Positions 21,228-29,839 of a stretch of 64,000 bases of DNA are shown piece after piece. The notes below the pieces were generated by a model. That model was not told the origin of the DNA. It did not search any database and worked only from the letters and a program-made list of their open reading frames with translations. The position numbers were made by a program, and so were the translations under genes. This DNA is from Acinetobacter nosocomialis (lineage in GTDB: Bacteria; Pseudomonadota; Gammaproteobacteria; Pseudomonadales; Moraxellaceae). Location: positions 1,116,001 through 1,180,000 of the forward strand of contig CP107049.1 of the NCBI GenBank assembly GCA_025736915.1, written 5' to 3'. Every line of letters begins with the position of its first letter. Position 1 is the first letter of the stretch.

Positions 21228-22991
21228 TTAAGCCGTCTTTTGACCTTGTTTTAACGGCATCAAATTCAGATCCAATACAATATCATTTTGTCTACTTGAA
21301 TCGATTTGATATTCAGCATTTTTAATAGAATCTAAAAATACCCATTCCGAGTGAACTTGTGCCTGATCCAAAGTAACTAGCAAGTATCCTCGTTGGTTTA
21401 AATTACAATAGGCCAATTCATCAATTAATGTAGTAAATGCAAATTCAAACTGCTGTAACTGTGCCAAAGGAATACTTAAATATTTTTCCAAACCAGGAGA
21501 TGATACAGAGCTCGTCGCAAGTTCAACTCCAACATATTTTCCTTTTTGACTATACAAATAAGATGCCCATGCATTATGCGTATCTCCCGCTAGCACAATC
21601 ATCTTTTTATTAAACTCTGCCAATTTGCCATACACAAACTCTCTCTCAGCATAGTAACCATCCCAAGCATCTAGATTGTAAGGTGCGACCGTCATAATTC
21701 TTGCTTTTTCTTGAGCTGTTAATGTTGGATCATTTTGTTGTAAACGAAGTTTTAAAGTGACCAACTCGGTAATTTGTGCGTTCATCTTAGCAAGTGCTTC
21801 AGATGAAGTTCCTCCTGAAGTAATTTGCCCTAAAGATGCCAGTAACTCGGCTGGAATCCACATTTTACTCATTAAGACTTGTTGCCCTACTACATTCCAT
21901 GTTGCTGTAGATTGCTTTAATTTATCGACCAACCAATCTCTTTGCGTATATCCCATTAAAGTACGCGCCAGATTTGTTAAATCTGCTTGAAATTTTGCAA
22001 TATCCAAGCCCGAGGCTGTCATGTAGTCTTTATATTCAAGCTGCTTATCACGCGCGATAATACGCGTATCTAGCATGGTTAATTGAACAAGTGAGCCAAA
22101 GTTAAACTGGCGATAAATATTTAAATGGTCCGTACTAGAAACTGGACGAATCGGCATCCATTCAAAATAAGCTTGCAGAGCAGCTAATTTACGATCTGAG
22201 AAAGGCCCTTCGTTACTTTGATGGTTTTCTGCACCATCACGCCACGCATCGTTCGCCAACTCATGATCATCCCAAATTACAATGAAAGGATGGCGCTGAT
22301 GAGCTGCCTGTAAATCTTTATCCTGACGATAAAGTGCATAGCGTTTGCGATAATCATCTAATTTAATAATTTCTTTATTATTGTCAGCAGGTAACGTACG
22401 ACCTAGTTTTGCAGCATCCTCTGTCGCATAGCCATCTGAACCATATTCATAAATATAGTCACCCAAATGAATAATGACATCGACGTTCTGCTTTGCCATT
22501 TCACGATAAACATAAAAGTAACCCGCAGGATAGTTCGAGCAAGAGCACACTGCAAAGCTTACTTTATTGGTCGATATTGGTAATGTTTTCGTCTGCCCCA
22601 CTGGTGAGACCTTACTTCCAAACTTAAAACGGTAGTAGTACACCGTATCTGCTTGCAAACCAGTTGCATCAACTTTCACTGTAAAGTCATCAGTCTTGCT
22701 TGTTTCAACCATTCCCGTCTTTAAATTTTGTTTAAACTGATTATCGGTTGAAATTTCCCACACAACTTTTAAGCGCACTCCTAAGTCTGTAGGTGTTACA
22801 CGTGTCCATAAGATGACTTTATCCTGCAAGGGGTCTCCACTTGCGACACCATGAAGAAACTCTGCTTGTATTTGCGGACTTTCATCATCGGAACCGTCAT
22901 TGCAACCGGTAAAAGCAACAGGCATAGATAAAGCCCCAAAACCGAGTAGACTTTTTTGAATTAATTCTCGGCGTGAAATTTTCTCTGACAT
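21228..22991 (-). CDS. phoD: Alkaline phosphatase D (PhoD-like), Tat-exported
   Basis: This 587-residue phosphodiesterase/phosphatase of the PhoD family is periplasmic or surface-anchored. The N terminus has a twin-arginine motif (SRRELIQK) and a hydrophobic stretch ending in FTGC at residue 30, so it may be a Tat-exported lipoprotein. Family signatures include HGVASGDPLQDKVILWTRVTP at the start of the mature protein, HLGDYIYEYG, IWDDHELANDAW, and LAGDTHNAWAS near the C terminus; these hold the metal ligands. It lies alone between the two tRNA-Leu copies on the opposite strand. No Pho box could be identified with confidence. Confidence 0.92.
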   Translation of the reverse strand: MSEKISRRELIQKSLLGFGALSMPVAFTGCNDGSDDESPQIQAEFLHGVASGDPLQDKVILWTRVTPTDLGVRLKVVWEISTDNQFKQNLKTGMVETSKTDDFTVKVDATGLQADTVYYYRFKFGSKVSPVGQTKTLPISTNKVSFAVCSCSNYPAGYFYVYREMAKQNVDVIIHLGDYIYEYGSDGYATEDAAKLGRTLPADNNKEIIKLDDYRKRYALYRQDKDLQAAHQRHPFIVIWDDHELANDAWRDGAENHQSNEGPFSDRKLAALQAYFEWMPIRPVSSTDHLNIYRQFNFGSLVQLTMLDTRIIARDKQLEYKDYMTASGLDIAKFQADLTNLARTLMGYTQRDWLVDKLKQSTATWNVVGQQVLMSKMWIPAELLASLGQITSGGTSSEALAKMNAQITELVTLKLRLQQNDPTLTAQEKARIMTVAPYNLDAWDGYYAEREFVYGKLAEFNKKMIVLAGDTHNAWASYLYSQKGKYVGVELATSSVSSPGLEKYLSIPLAQLQQFEFAFTTLIDELAYCNLNQRGYLLVTLDQAQVHSEWVFLDSIKNAEYQIDSSRQNDIVLDLNLMPLKQGQKTA

Positions 22992-23149
22992 AAAATTCTC
23001 TAAGTTTTAAGCAATGAGTGCTTTAAACTTAAGTACATAAGATGAACAGCTGATCTCAGTTTGATGAACAAATCATGACAAAAATTGATTAATTTATATA
23101 AATACAAACAAGAACTGATTGAAAATAAAGCAAACTCTCTCATTTTCTC

Positions 23150-23178
23150 TTGCCAATCGCGCACTTGTCCTCTATTAT
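23150..23178 (+). promoter_or_regulatory. Promoter of the second tRNA-Leu gene
   Basis: TTGCCA (23150-23155), a 17-base spacer, then TATTAT (23173-23178), ten bases before the tRNA. The sequence differs from the upstream unit, so this copy has its own promoter. Confidence 0.75.
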
Positions 23179-23187
23179 TGCGCTCAT

Positions 23188-23273
23188 GCCCGGGTGGTGA
23201 AATAGGTAGACACAGGGGATTTAAAATCCCCCGCCCTCAAAGCGTGCCGGTTCGAGTCCGGCCCCGGGCACCA
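23188..23273 (+). tRNA. tRNA-Leu (UAA), copy 2
   Basis: This gene is identical to the tRNA-Leu at 21042-21127, including anticodon TAA and encoded CCA. It is transcribed alone from its own promoter and ends at the terminator at 23307-23327. Confidence 0.97.
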
Positions 23274-23306
23274 TTTTCAACTATTGAATTTGGTGCCACA
23301 AAGAAT

Positions 23307-23327
23307 CCAGCGTAAGCTGGTTTTTTT
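23307..23327 (+). terminator. Terminator of the second tRNA-Leu
   Basis: CCAGC-GTAA-GCTGG followed by T7, the same element as at 21161-21181. Confidence 0.88.
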
Positions 23328-23349
23328 ATGCCTGTTAAAAATAACACTT

Positions 23350-23690
23350 ATGATAAGAATATTAATATTTATAAACACATTACTCTTTATATCCATTGCA
23401 AGTGCTGGAGATATTTTTAACGGCACAGTCTCATTCAAAAATAATCAGTGGCACTTTATACGCTGTTCTATTACTCAAGATGATTATTTAATTGAAACAT
23501 CTCAAGATATAATCACCCACTTAAAAGCGTTACAGCAACAAGAAAAAACTATTGGATAAACGTAGTAGCAGATGTAAATAAACAGCGGAATGGGAATTTA
23601 ATTTTAGAAGTTGAGAAAGTAATTGAAGTTCATCTCGGAACATCATGTCATTTATTAGATGCAATCGAAAATTTTGAGAATCGAGAGTAA
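23350..23690 (+). pseudogene. Small secreted protein of unknown function, broken by a frameshift in an A6 run
   Basis: The first part starts at ATG 23350 with a signal peptide (MIRILIFINTLLFISIASA) and runs to a stop at 23557-23559. Just before that stop is an A6 run at 23543-23548. If one extra A is supplied, the frame continues as NYWINVVADVNKQ... to the TAA at 23688-23690, giving a coherent protein of 113 residues. The joined protein has one Cys before the break (FIRCSI) and one after it (GTSCHLL), as expected for a secreted disulfide protein. The next gene's stop abuts this stop tail to tail. The family is not recognised. It could be a true mutation, a phase-variable tract, or a sequencing error. 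No strong Shine-Dalgarno is visible. Confidence 0.65.
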
Positions 23691-24005
23691 TTACCACTCT
23701 CGATTCATAACCAACTCTTCCATTTCAAGATCTAAAAATCCTGCATCCTGTACCACCATCATCATTGCCTCAGCAATATAATCAGCAGCACTATCATCAA
23801 GCGATGAATCCAGATCTTCAAACTGTGGCTTCATTTCATTAATTTCATTTACAGTCTGATGAGCATATCGATAAACATCTTGATCAGCTAAAGCAGGTTT
23901 TTGAACTTTCTTGGCAAATTGTTCAATTAACTGCTTAAGTTCAGCGACCAAAATATCTGGATAATATTCATCATCAAACATCGGGAGAAGTAGGTCTTCG
24001 AACAT
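23691..24005 (-). CDS. Small acidic protein, DUF5713-like
   Basis: This 104-residue acidic cytoplasmic protein has no signal peptide or membrane segment. Features seen are MFDDEYYPDILVAELKQLIE near the N terminus, a helical middle, and a C-terminal LEMEELVMNREW. The pattern fits the DUF5713 family as I remember it, whose function is unknown. Its stop codon directly abuts the stop of the broken secreted-protein gene on the other strand, leaving no space for a separate terminator. The upstream gap to folP is 134 bases. Confidence 0.65.
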   Translation of the reverse strand: MFEDLLLPMFDDEYYPDILVAELKQLIEQFAKKVQKPALADQDVYRYAHQTVNEINEMKPQFEDLDSSLDDSAADYIAEAMMMVVQDAGFLDLEMEELVMNREW

Positions 24006-24139
24006 ACAAAAGATTACACAACAGCAAAAACTTGCCGCTTATAACATATTTTCACAAAAATCACGAGATTTTTACCCGACTCACTCTTCCACTTTATTTA
24101 AATAGACAATGATCCAGTCTACTTTTCCAAGATTACATT

Positions 24140-24991
24140 TCAAGCTTGTTGCATAGCCTGCCAAACTAAAACAGCCTCATGCATCGCTTTCACATCATGT
24201 GCTCTTACAATGGACGCCCCTTGCTGAATACTTAACAAATGCCCAGTAACGCTTCCTACAGCACGCTGATCAGCCGCAGCTCCTTTTAAAGCCTCCCCGA
24301 TAAACCGTTTACGAGAAAGACCAGATAAAATTGGATAGCCCAATTCATTAAGTTTCCAAAATTCTTTTAATAGTTTTAAATTTTGCTGAGCATTTTTTGC
24401 AAAACCAAATCCAGGGTCAACAATAATGTTGTGCTTTTTCACCCCGGCAGCCAAAGCCTCATCAATGCGTTGTTGCAGCTCTTGCATCACATCAAGTGTT
24501 ACATCAGTGTACTGATCCAACTGATTCATTGTGGTTGGTTCACCACGCATATGCATAATCACTACAGGGATATCTAACTCTACAGCAGTTTCTAAAGCAT
24601 TCGGACGTGTTAAGGCACGAACATCATTCCAAATATGCGCCCCTGCTGCTTTTGCTGCACGAATAACTTCTGGCTGGCTCGTGTCGATCGATAAAATAAT
24701 ATTATGGTGCGACAAAGCTTCAACCACTGGCACCACACGGCGCACTTCTTCTTCTACTGCAACTTCTGAAGCACCAGGTCGGGTAGACTCACCCCCAATA
24801 TCAATAATAGTAGCGCCTTGTTCAATCATATTAAGCGCGTAGCCAACCGCTTGGTCTAGTTGGTTATGCTTACCACCATCGCTAAAAGAATCTGGAGTAA
24901 CATTTAAAATACCCATGACATGAGGCTGGGATAAATCTAACTGAAGCTGTCCACACTGTAAAATCTGCTTGGGTAAAGATATTAACTGCAT
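24140..24991 (-). CDS. folP: Dihydropteroate synthase
   Basis: FolP joins p-aminobenzoate to the pterin pyrophosphate in folate synthesis and is the target of sulfonamides. The 283-residue sequence has the signature MGILNVTPDSFSDGG (26-40), the STRPGA loop, WNDVRAL, DPGFGFAK, GLSRKRFIG and the C-terminal VRAHDV, all intact. GGAG precedes the ATG by seven bases. It lies downstream of ftsH in the same direction, but a strong terminator at 25086-25115 separates them, so it is probably transcribed mainly from its own promoter. There is no sign of a second, resistant allele. Confidence 0.96.
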   Translation of the reverse strand: MQLISLPKQILQCGQLQLDLSQPHVMGILNVTPDSFSDGGKHNQLDQAVGYALNMIEQGATIIDIGGESTRPGASEVAVEEEVRRVVPVVEALSHHNIILSIDTSQPEVIRAAKAAGAHIWNDVRALTRPNALETAVELDIPVVIMHMRGEPTTMNQLDQYTDVTLDVMQELQQRIDEALAAGVKKHNIIVDPGFGFAKNAQQNLKLLKEFWKLNELGYPILSGLSRKRFIGEALKGAAADQRAVGSVTGHLLSIQQGASIVRAHDVKAMHEAVLVWQAMQQA

Positions 24992-25085
24992 AAAAAGCTC
25001 CGGTTAAAAAACAGCGACTATTTTAGCAAGACTATACGTTACATGCTGTTGATTTCTTTTCAGCTTTACCCAGTTTTAATACAAA

Positions 25086-25115
25086 TAAAAAAAGCCACAT
25101 GACTGTGGCTTTTTC
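25086..25115 (-). terminator. Terminator between ftsH and folP
   Basis: The hairpin AAGCCACA / TGTGGCTT with a GTCA loop is flanked by A and T runs. It starts 11 bases past the ftsH stop on the minus strand. Confidence 0.85.
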
Positions 25116-25125
25116 ATTATTGAAC

Positions 25126-27054
25126 TTAATTCATCGCTGGTAATGGCGGTGGAGTAGATGGACCATCTTTCGGTGGTTCAAATGCCGATACCGGATTTTC
25201 AGCAATATAAACTTTAGGTGGTTGAGGCTCGCGTCCTTCCATGATGTCACGGATTTGCTCACGATCAATAGTTTCCCATTCCATCAACGCTTTAACCATA
25301 GCATGTGCGATATCTTTATTATTTTCCAAGATATCACGAGCAACTTTATATTGTTCATCTAAAATACGGCGCACTTCCTGATCAACCTGTTGTTGAGTTG
25401 CTTCAGAAATTGTACGGCTACCTACGTTACCGAAGAATCCATTTTGATTTTCATCTTCGTAAACCATAACACCCATTTTGTCAGACATACCGTACTTCGT
25501 TACCATCGCACGTGCCATTTTTGTAGCACGCTCAAAGTCATTTGAAGCACCAGTCGATTGCTGCTGAATAAAGACTTCTTCAGCAATACGGCCACCAAAC
25601 AAAATTGCAATTTCGTTTAACATTTTGTCTTTATAGTGGCTAATCTGATCTTGTTCAGGTAGCTGCCAAGTTACACCTAAAGCCCAACCACGCGGCATAA
25701 TTGTTACCTTATGCACAGGGTCAGTACCCGGTAAAATCTCAGCAACAATTGCGTGCCCAGCTTCATGGTAAGCAGTTGCACGGCGTTCTTCTTCGCGTAA
25801 AACCATTGATTTACGTTCTGGACCCATATAGATCTTATCTTTTGCATCTTCAAAGTCATGCATATCGACAGTGTTCTTATTACGGCGAGCAGCAAACAAA
25901 GCAGCTTCATTTACAAGGTTCGCCAACTGAGCACCAGAGAAACCAGGTGTACCACGAGATAAAACTTTAACATCTACGCCAGTGACTGAAGGTAACTTTT
26001 TCAAATGTACATTCAGGATTTGTTCACGACCACGGATGTCAGGTAAACCAACCATAACTTGACGGTCAAAACGGCCTGGACGTAATAACGCTTTATCTAA
26101 TACGTCAACACGGTTTGTTGCAGCAATAACGATTACGCCTTCATTACCTTCAAAACCATCCATCTCTACGAGCATTTGGTTTAAGGTTTGCTCACGCTCA
26201 TCGTGTCCACCACCTGTACCCGAACCACGGTGACGACCTACTGCATCAATCTCATCGATAAAGATGATACATGGTGCATGACGTTTTGCTTGTTCAAACA
26301 TGTCACGGACACGGGACGCACCCACACCCACGAACATCTCAACAAAGTCAGAACCAGAAATGCTGAAGAATGGAACTTTTGCTTCACCAGCAATTGCTTT
26401 AGCTAATAACGTTTTACCAGTACCTGGAGGACCAACCATAAGTACGCCACGTGGAATCGTAGCGCCCAAGCGTTTAAATTTTGCAGGATCTTTCAAGAAA
26501 TCTACAATTTCCACAACTTCTTGTTTCGCTTCATCACAACCGGCAACGTCAGCAAAAGTCACTTTGATTTGGTCTTCGGAAAGCATTTTTGCTTTCGATT
26601 TACCAAAACTCATCGGACCATTTTTACCGCCTGCACCACCACCCATGTTACGCATAAAGAACATGAATAACAGAATGATTAACAGTACAGGGAAACTAGC
26701 AATGAGAAGTTGCATCAAAATGCCTTGACGTTGTGGTGCTGTGCCCTCTACAACAACATTTTGCTTGTTTAAGCTTGGCATAAGTTCAGTGTCTTCAACT
26801 TGCGGACGAACAGTTTCAAACTGAGATCCGTTAGTTTTTTCACCACTAATATTTAAACCGTCAATCGTGACTTGCTTAATTTGGCCAGCATTCACCGCTG
26901 CAACAAAATCTGAATATTTCATTGCAGTAGGCTTATTGCGGTCACTGATATTACTGAAAATTAAAATCAGAACACCCAGTATTATTAGCCACAATACGGC
27001 ATTCTTGAAGTAATCGCTCAAAGCTTTATTCCCATATCGATCTAATTTGATCAT
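25126..27054 (-). CDS. ftsH: ATP-dependent zinc metalloprotease FtsH
   Basis: FtsH is the hexameric inner-membrane AAA+ protease that removes misassembled membrane proteins and controls LpxC and sigma-32 levels. It has two transmembrane segments (about residues 17-37 and 105-125). The Walker A GPPGTGKT is at 208-215, followed by the Walker [10 protein letters not shown] and the second region of homology. The zinc site is His430-Glu-Ala-Gly-His434. I start at ATG 27054 (MIKLDRYGN, 642 residues); a TTG two codons upstream is the alternative. It follows rlmE in the standard rlmE-ftsH operon. Together with htpX and groESL it makes three proteostasis loci in this window. Confidence 0.97.
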   Translation of the reverse strand: MIKLDRYGNKALSDYFKNAVLWLIILGVLILIFSNISDRNKPTAMKYSDFVAAVNAGQIKQVTIDGLNISGEKTNGSQFETVRPQVEDTELMPSLNKQNVVVEGTAPQRQGILMQLLIASFPVLLIILLFMFFMRNMGGGAGGKNGPMSFGKSKAKMLSEDQIKVTFADVAGCDEAKQEVVEIVDFLKDPAKFKRLGATIPRGVLMVGPPGTGKTLLAKAIAGEAKVPFFSISGSDFVEMFVGVGASRVRDMFEQAKRHAPCIIFIDEIDAVGRHRGSGTGGGHDEREQTLNQMLVEMDGFEGNEGVIVIAATNRVDVLDKALLRPGRFDRQVMVGLPDIRGREQILNVHLKKLPSVTGVDVKVLSRGTPGFSGAQLANLVNEAALFAARRNKNTVDMHDFEDAKDKIYMGPERKSMVLREEERRATAYHEAGHAIVAEILPGTDPVHKVTIMPRGWALGVTWQLPEQDQISHYKDKMLNEIAILFGGRIAEEVFIQQQSTGASNDFERATKMARAMVTKYGMSDKMGVMVYEDENQNGFFGNVGSRTISEATQQQVDQEVRRILDEQYKVARDILENNKDIAHAMVKALMEWETIDREQIRDIMEGREPQPPKVYIAENPVSAFEPPKDGPSTPPPLPAMN

Positions 27055-27155
27055 GCCCAATCTTGGCCGATCGTCTTAAAAACAGCAATTGTCTTGCTTG
27101 CGGATAACCTAAAAGATACAAAATGCACAATTTTTAGGAGCTTGGCAAGTAAACT

Positions 27156-27806
27156 TTATTGCAATGCTTTCTTACGCCCTTGTCCAACCAAAAAAACTTC
27201 TTTAGATCGTGCCCGAGAAGCTGCTGGTTTTGCTGTTTTTAACACATCAAAACTATCAACGACTTGTTTACGAAACTCATCAAATCCTGCGCCTTGGAAC
27301 ACTTTAACAACAAACTGTCCATTGGGACCCAAAACTTTCTGAGCAAAGTCTAAAGCAAGTTCACACAAGTAAATCTGTCTAGGTTGATCAACAGCCCTAT
27401 TACCTGATGTATTGGGGGCCATATCAGAAATTACAATGTCTACTTGTCTTCCGTTTAAAATATTTAACAATTTTTCAAATACAGCTTCTTCTCTGAAGTC
27501 GCCTTGTAAGAAAGTGACATCCGGCAAAGCATCCATAGGCAAAATATCGGAAGCAATAACTAAACCCTTGCTACCAACAAGTTTCCCAGCAATTTGCGAC
27601 CAACTCCCAGGAGCTGCTCCCAAATCAACCACTGTCATGCCTGGCTTGATCAACTTATATTTTTCTTGAATTTCAAGAAGTTTATATGCTGCTCGTGCAC
27701 GATATCCTTCCTTTTGTGCTTTTTTTACAAAAGGATCTTCTAGATGTTCCCTCATCCACGCACGACTACTTTTAGACAATTTTTGGTTTGTGATGCGTGT
27801 TGCCAT
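27156..27806 (-). CDS. rlmE: 23S rRNA (uridine-2552 2'-O)-methyltransferase RlmE
   Basis: RlmE (RrmJ/FtsJ) methylates the ribose of U2552 in the A loop of 23S rRNA late in 50S assembly. The 216-residue protein has the SAM motif [13 protein letters not shown] and the K-D-K-E catalytic set, visible as [27 protein letters not shown] and RSKEVFLVG. It is first in the rlmE-ftsH operon (the gap to ftsH is about 100 bases) and diverges from yhbY, the same arrangement as in enterobacteria and pseudomonads. Confidence 0.96.
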   Translation of the reverse strand: MATRITNQKLSKSSRAWMREHLEDPFVKKAQKEGYRARAAYKLLEIQEKYKLIKPGMTVVDLGAAPGSWSQIAGKLVGSKGLVIASDILPMDALPDVTFLQGDFREEAVFEKLLNILNGRQVDIVISDMAPNTSGNRAVDQPRQIYLCELALDFAQKVLGPNGQFVVKVFQGAGFDEFRKQVVDSFDVLKTAKPAASRARSKEVFLVGQGRKKALQ

Positions 27807-27968
27807 AACTCACTAAATATCAAAAAAACTTCTGATTGTTCATTGTACGTGAAAATTACTCTCATTACAGTACGGATGTAACCTAATCTCAATAACTTTT
27901 ACAGTTTTTTTCCAATAATGTTGATCGATTATTTATACAGTTTTTCGTACATTTGATTTTAAGTTTTT

Positions 27969-27977
27969 TGCTATACT
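27969..27977 (+). promoter_or_regulatory. Extended -10 promoter element of yhbY
   Basis: TGC-TATACT is an extended -10 element 28 bases before the yhbY start. A TTGATT upstream is only 13 bases away, too close for a normal -35, which fits an extended -10 promoter. Confidence 0.55.
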
Positions 27978-28005
27978 AAGTCGTTTTTAAAATCAGGTAT
28001 TTTTA

Positions 28006-28329
28006 ATGGCCGCTTTATCTATTCATGAACGTAAACGTTTACGTCAAATTGGTCACGTGCTTAATCCGGTTGTCATGATTGGTGGACAAGGCTTAACAGA
28101 TGCTGTAATCGAAGAAACTCTTCGTGCTTTAAATGATCATGAACTCATCAAAGTAAAAATTGCTGGTGAAGACCGTGAAGCTCGTGCAGCTGTAATTGAT
28201 GCAATTGTAGAAGCGACTGGTGCTGAAGCTGTGCAAAAAATCGGTAAAATCGTTTTACTCTACAAAAAAGCAGCTAAGCAAAACCAACACTTATCTAACC
28301 TCGTTCGTCACGCTCACTTAGCAAACTAA
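28006..28329 (+). CDS. yhbY: Ribosome assembly RNA-binding protein YhbY
   Basis: This 107-residue CRM-domain protein binds pre-50S ribosomes. The fold signature is clear: an N-terminal ERKRLRQIGHVLNPVVMIG, the GGQGLTD loop (GxxG-type RNA-binding motif), HELIKVKIAGEDRE, and the C-terminal KIGKIVLLYKKA. It is divergent from rlmE, another 50S maturation gene, as in many gammaproteobacteria. The DOMON-like gene follows after 14 bases in the same direction and is probably co-transcribed. Confidence 0.93.
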   Translation: MAALSIHERKRLRQIGHVLNPVVMIGGQGLTDAVIEETLRALNDHELIKVKIAGEDREARAAVIDAIVEATGAEAVQKIGKIVLLYKKAAKQNQHLSNLVRHAHLAN

Positions 28330-28343
28330 CTTATTGACTACTT

Positions 28344-28880
28344 ATGGCAAGTTACGAACTTTCAGCTTTTGATCGTTTTCATGCTGTTTCTGTTGTTGGC
28401 GCAATTGAACAGCAAGCCCCGCATACATTAAATGTGGGTTTTTGGATTCGTGATCCAAACCAACTTATTATCTGGCCCCAAGAAGTCTCGGCTCATCCTC
28501 GTCAAGATTTTTTGTGGGAAGAGACTTGTTTTGAAATTTTTATCGGCGTGCATGATGAAGATTTCTACCGGGAAATTAACCTTTCCCCTTCTCAAGCATG
28601 GCAAACCTACCAGTTTGAAGAATATCGATATCCGGAAAGCATGCCTCCCCTCGTTGCTTACGATATTGAACTAAATCATCTCAAGCGTACCCATTATGGT
28701 TTAAATGTAAGTCTTGATTTAGGCCAGTTTATGCAGCAGCACCGTTTGAAATGGGCAAACCTTTATTTAGGTTTAACTGCTGTTTTAAAAACAAAAGATG
28801 GTATGCAGTACTATGCAATGCAGCATAGTGGAAAAAATGCTGATTTTCACAATAAACGTGATTGGCTGCATCAGTTTTAA
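28344..28880 (+). CDS. DOMON-like domain protein
   Basis: This 178-residue protein matches the DOMON-like (carbohydrate/haem-binding-like beta sandwich) family. Recognisable features are GFWIRDPNQLIIWP, DFLWEETCFEIFIG, YREINLSPSQAWQTYQF, and the C-terminal HSGKNADFHNKRDW. There is no signal peptide, so it is cytoplasmic, and the ligand is unknown. It begins 14 bases after yhbY without a clear Shine-Dalgarno, which suggests translation coupled to yhbY. It ends at a strong bidirectional terminator. Confidence 0.8.
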   Translation: MASYELSAFDRFHAVSVVGAIEQQAPHTLNVGFWIRDPNQLIIWPQEVSAHPRQDFLWEETCFEIFIGVHDEDFYREINLSPSQAWQTYQFEEYRYPESMPPLVAYDIELNHLKRTHYGLNVSLDLGQFMQQHRLKWANLYLGLTAVLKTKDGMQYYAMQHSGKNADFHNKRDWLHQF

Positions 28881-28885
28881 AAAAT

Positions 28886-28917
28886 AAAAAAGCGAGAAAT
28901 TAATTCTCGCTTTTTTA
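28886..28917. terminator. Bidirectional terminator after the DOMON-like gene
   Basis: The hairpin AAAAAAGCGAGAA / TTCTCGCTTTTTT with an ATTAA loop lies between converging genes. Confidence 0.87.
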
Positions 28918-28938
28918 TTGAATTTTAATTTTAAATCT

Positions 28939-29526
28939 TTAGTGATCTCTTGCTTTGTTCCAAGCCTCAACCGCATTATTTTTAGTGCGCTTTAAGCTCT
29001 CACTTAAAGAGTCTTTATGTTTTAAAGAAATCTGGCTAATGTCACCCTTAAGTTCTTTAGTCACTTTCGTTAAATCTTCAATTAATGCATTAATTTCAGC
29101 TTTCAATGTATTTTTCAATTCATTCAATCCTTCTTGAGAAGTATTGAACTGAGCTTTAATCACATCAAGACGTTGCAAAATATCTTGTTTAATCTGAGCA
29201 AACTGGTTTTGAATGTTCTGATTCAACTCTTGAGTTTCAGCCTCAATTTTTTCTTCAGTCTCGCTAATTACAGCTTTGACTTGTTCTTGAGTTTCTACAA
29301 TAGCTTCTTTAACTTGCGAAGTTGCTTCATGAGCGACTTCTTTCACCTGTTCTGTTTTTTCAGCTACAACTTCTTTTACCTGTGTTGCTTTAGTACTCAC
29401 TGCTTTTTTAGCTCGAGTTGTTGTTTTCGCTACAGCTTCTTTTGCTTCAGTTACTTCGGTCTTAACCGTCTCTGCTACAGACGAAGCATTCTCAGCTATA
29501 TCTTTTGAAACTTGATTATTGCTCAT
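28939..29526 (-). CDS. Lys/Glu/Ala-rich coiled-coil protein (LEA/apolipoprotein-like)
   Basis: This 195-residue protein is low in complexity and almost entirely helical, with heptad-like repeats such as VKEVVAEKTEQVKEVAHEAT. It has no signal peptide, no cysteine and no membrane segment. Such sequences resemble late-embryogenesis-abundant or apolipoprotein-like proteins that protect against desiccation or coat membranes; that link is by composition only. The C-terminal third (about 100-195) is less repetitive and could be a defined helical bundle. A good Shine-Dalgarno (GAGGAAATAGC-ATG) indicates strong translation. It is a single-gene unit divergent from carA. Confidence 0.7.
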   Translation of the reverse strand: MSNNQVSKDIAENASSVAETVKTEVTEAKEAVAKTTTRAKKAVSTKATQVKEVVAEKTEQVKEVAHEATSQVKEAIVETQEQVKAVISETEEKIEAETQELNQNIQNQFAQIKQDILQRLDVIKAQFNTSQEGLNELKNTLKAEINALIEDLTKVTKELKGDISQISLKHKDSLSESLKRTKNNAVEAWNKARDH

Positions 29527-29695
29527 GCTATTTCCTCATATTGTTTATTTTTTAGCTAGCATTACAATAAGTGGAATTGACTTATTTCAGCCACCAGATT
29601 GTTAGACAATTTGCTAAAAGTATCAATTTCAGACAAGCGGATGAATTTTTTTGCAAAAAGCAAGCAAGGAATTATATTTTTTAATAGAAAATAAA

Positions 29696-29724
29696 TAGAC
29701 TTTTTAGGGTTCCATGCGTATAAT
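29696..29724 (+). promoter_or_regulatory. carAB promoter
   Basis: TAGACT (29696-29701), a 17-base spacer, then a perfect TATAAT (29719-29724). Transcription would start near 29731, giving a leader of about 110 bases before carA. Confidence 0.7.
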
Positions 29725-29739
29725 GCGCTGTTAAGTTAC

Positions 29740-29814
29740 AAGCGGGCAGACCGATAGGGAGGGGCATGTTTTTTTAGAACATCGCCTATCTTTTTTAGGT
29801 CTACTCGCTTTTTT
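29740..29814 (+). promoter_or_regulatory. Structured carAB leader: putative transcription attenuator with mini-ORF
   Basis: The leader folds into a long hairpin. AAGCG (29740-29744) and AGACC (29748-29752) pair with CGCTT (29806-29810) and GGTCT (29798-29802). Inside, GATAGG (29753-29758) pairs with CCTATC (29785-29790), and ATGTT pairs with AACAT. The inner hairpin is followed by T6 (29791-29796), and CGCTT runs on into TTTT, so either could act as a terminator before carA. A purine-rich GGGAGGGG precedes ATG-TTT-TTT-TAG at 29766-29777, a possible three-codon leader peptide with a T7 run. The layout suggests pyrimidine-sensitive attenuation. It could also be the end of a short independent sRNA. 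Confidence 0.6.
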
Positions 29815-29839
29815 ACAGCCGAAATTCAGGAGCTTTGGT

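Larger units (their letters stand above)
23188..23333 (+). repeat. Direct repeat, right copy (tRNA-Leu plus 3' flank)
   Basis: This is the right-hand partner of the repeat at 21042-21187. The 5' flank (promoter side) is not shared. Confidence 0.85.

Noticed and set aside
21042-23333. tRNA-Leu direct repeats as prophage or island attachment sites
   Set aside because: Only phoD lies between them, with no integrase or excisionase, and the repeat covers the whole tRNA rather than just its 3' end.
23284-23349. Longer start for the broken secreted-protein gene
   Set aside because: It would begin inside the tRNA-Leu terminator region and would place a stretch of unrelated residues before a clear signal peptide at 23350.
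23543-23549. AAAAAAC as a programmed -1 frameshift site
   Set aside because: The in-frame codons are GAA-AAA-ACT, so the heptamer is out of phase for tandem slippage, and no downstream stimulatory structure was seen.
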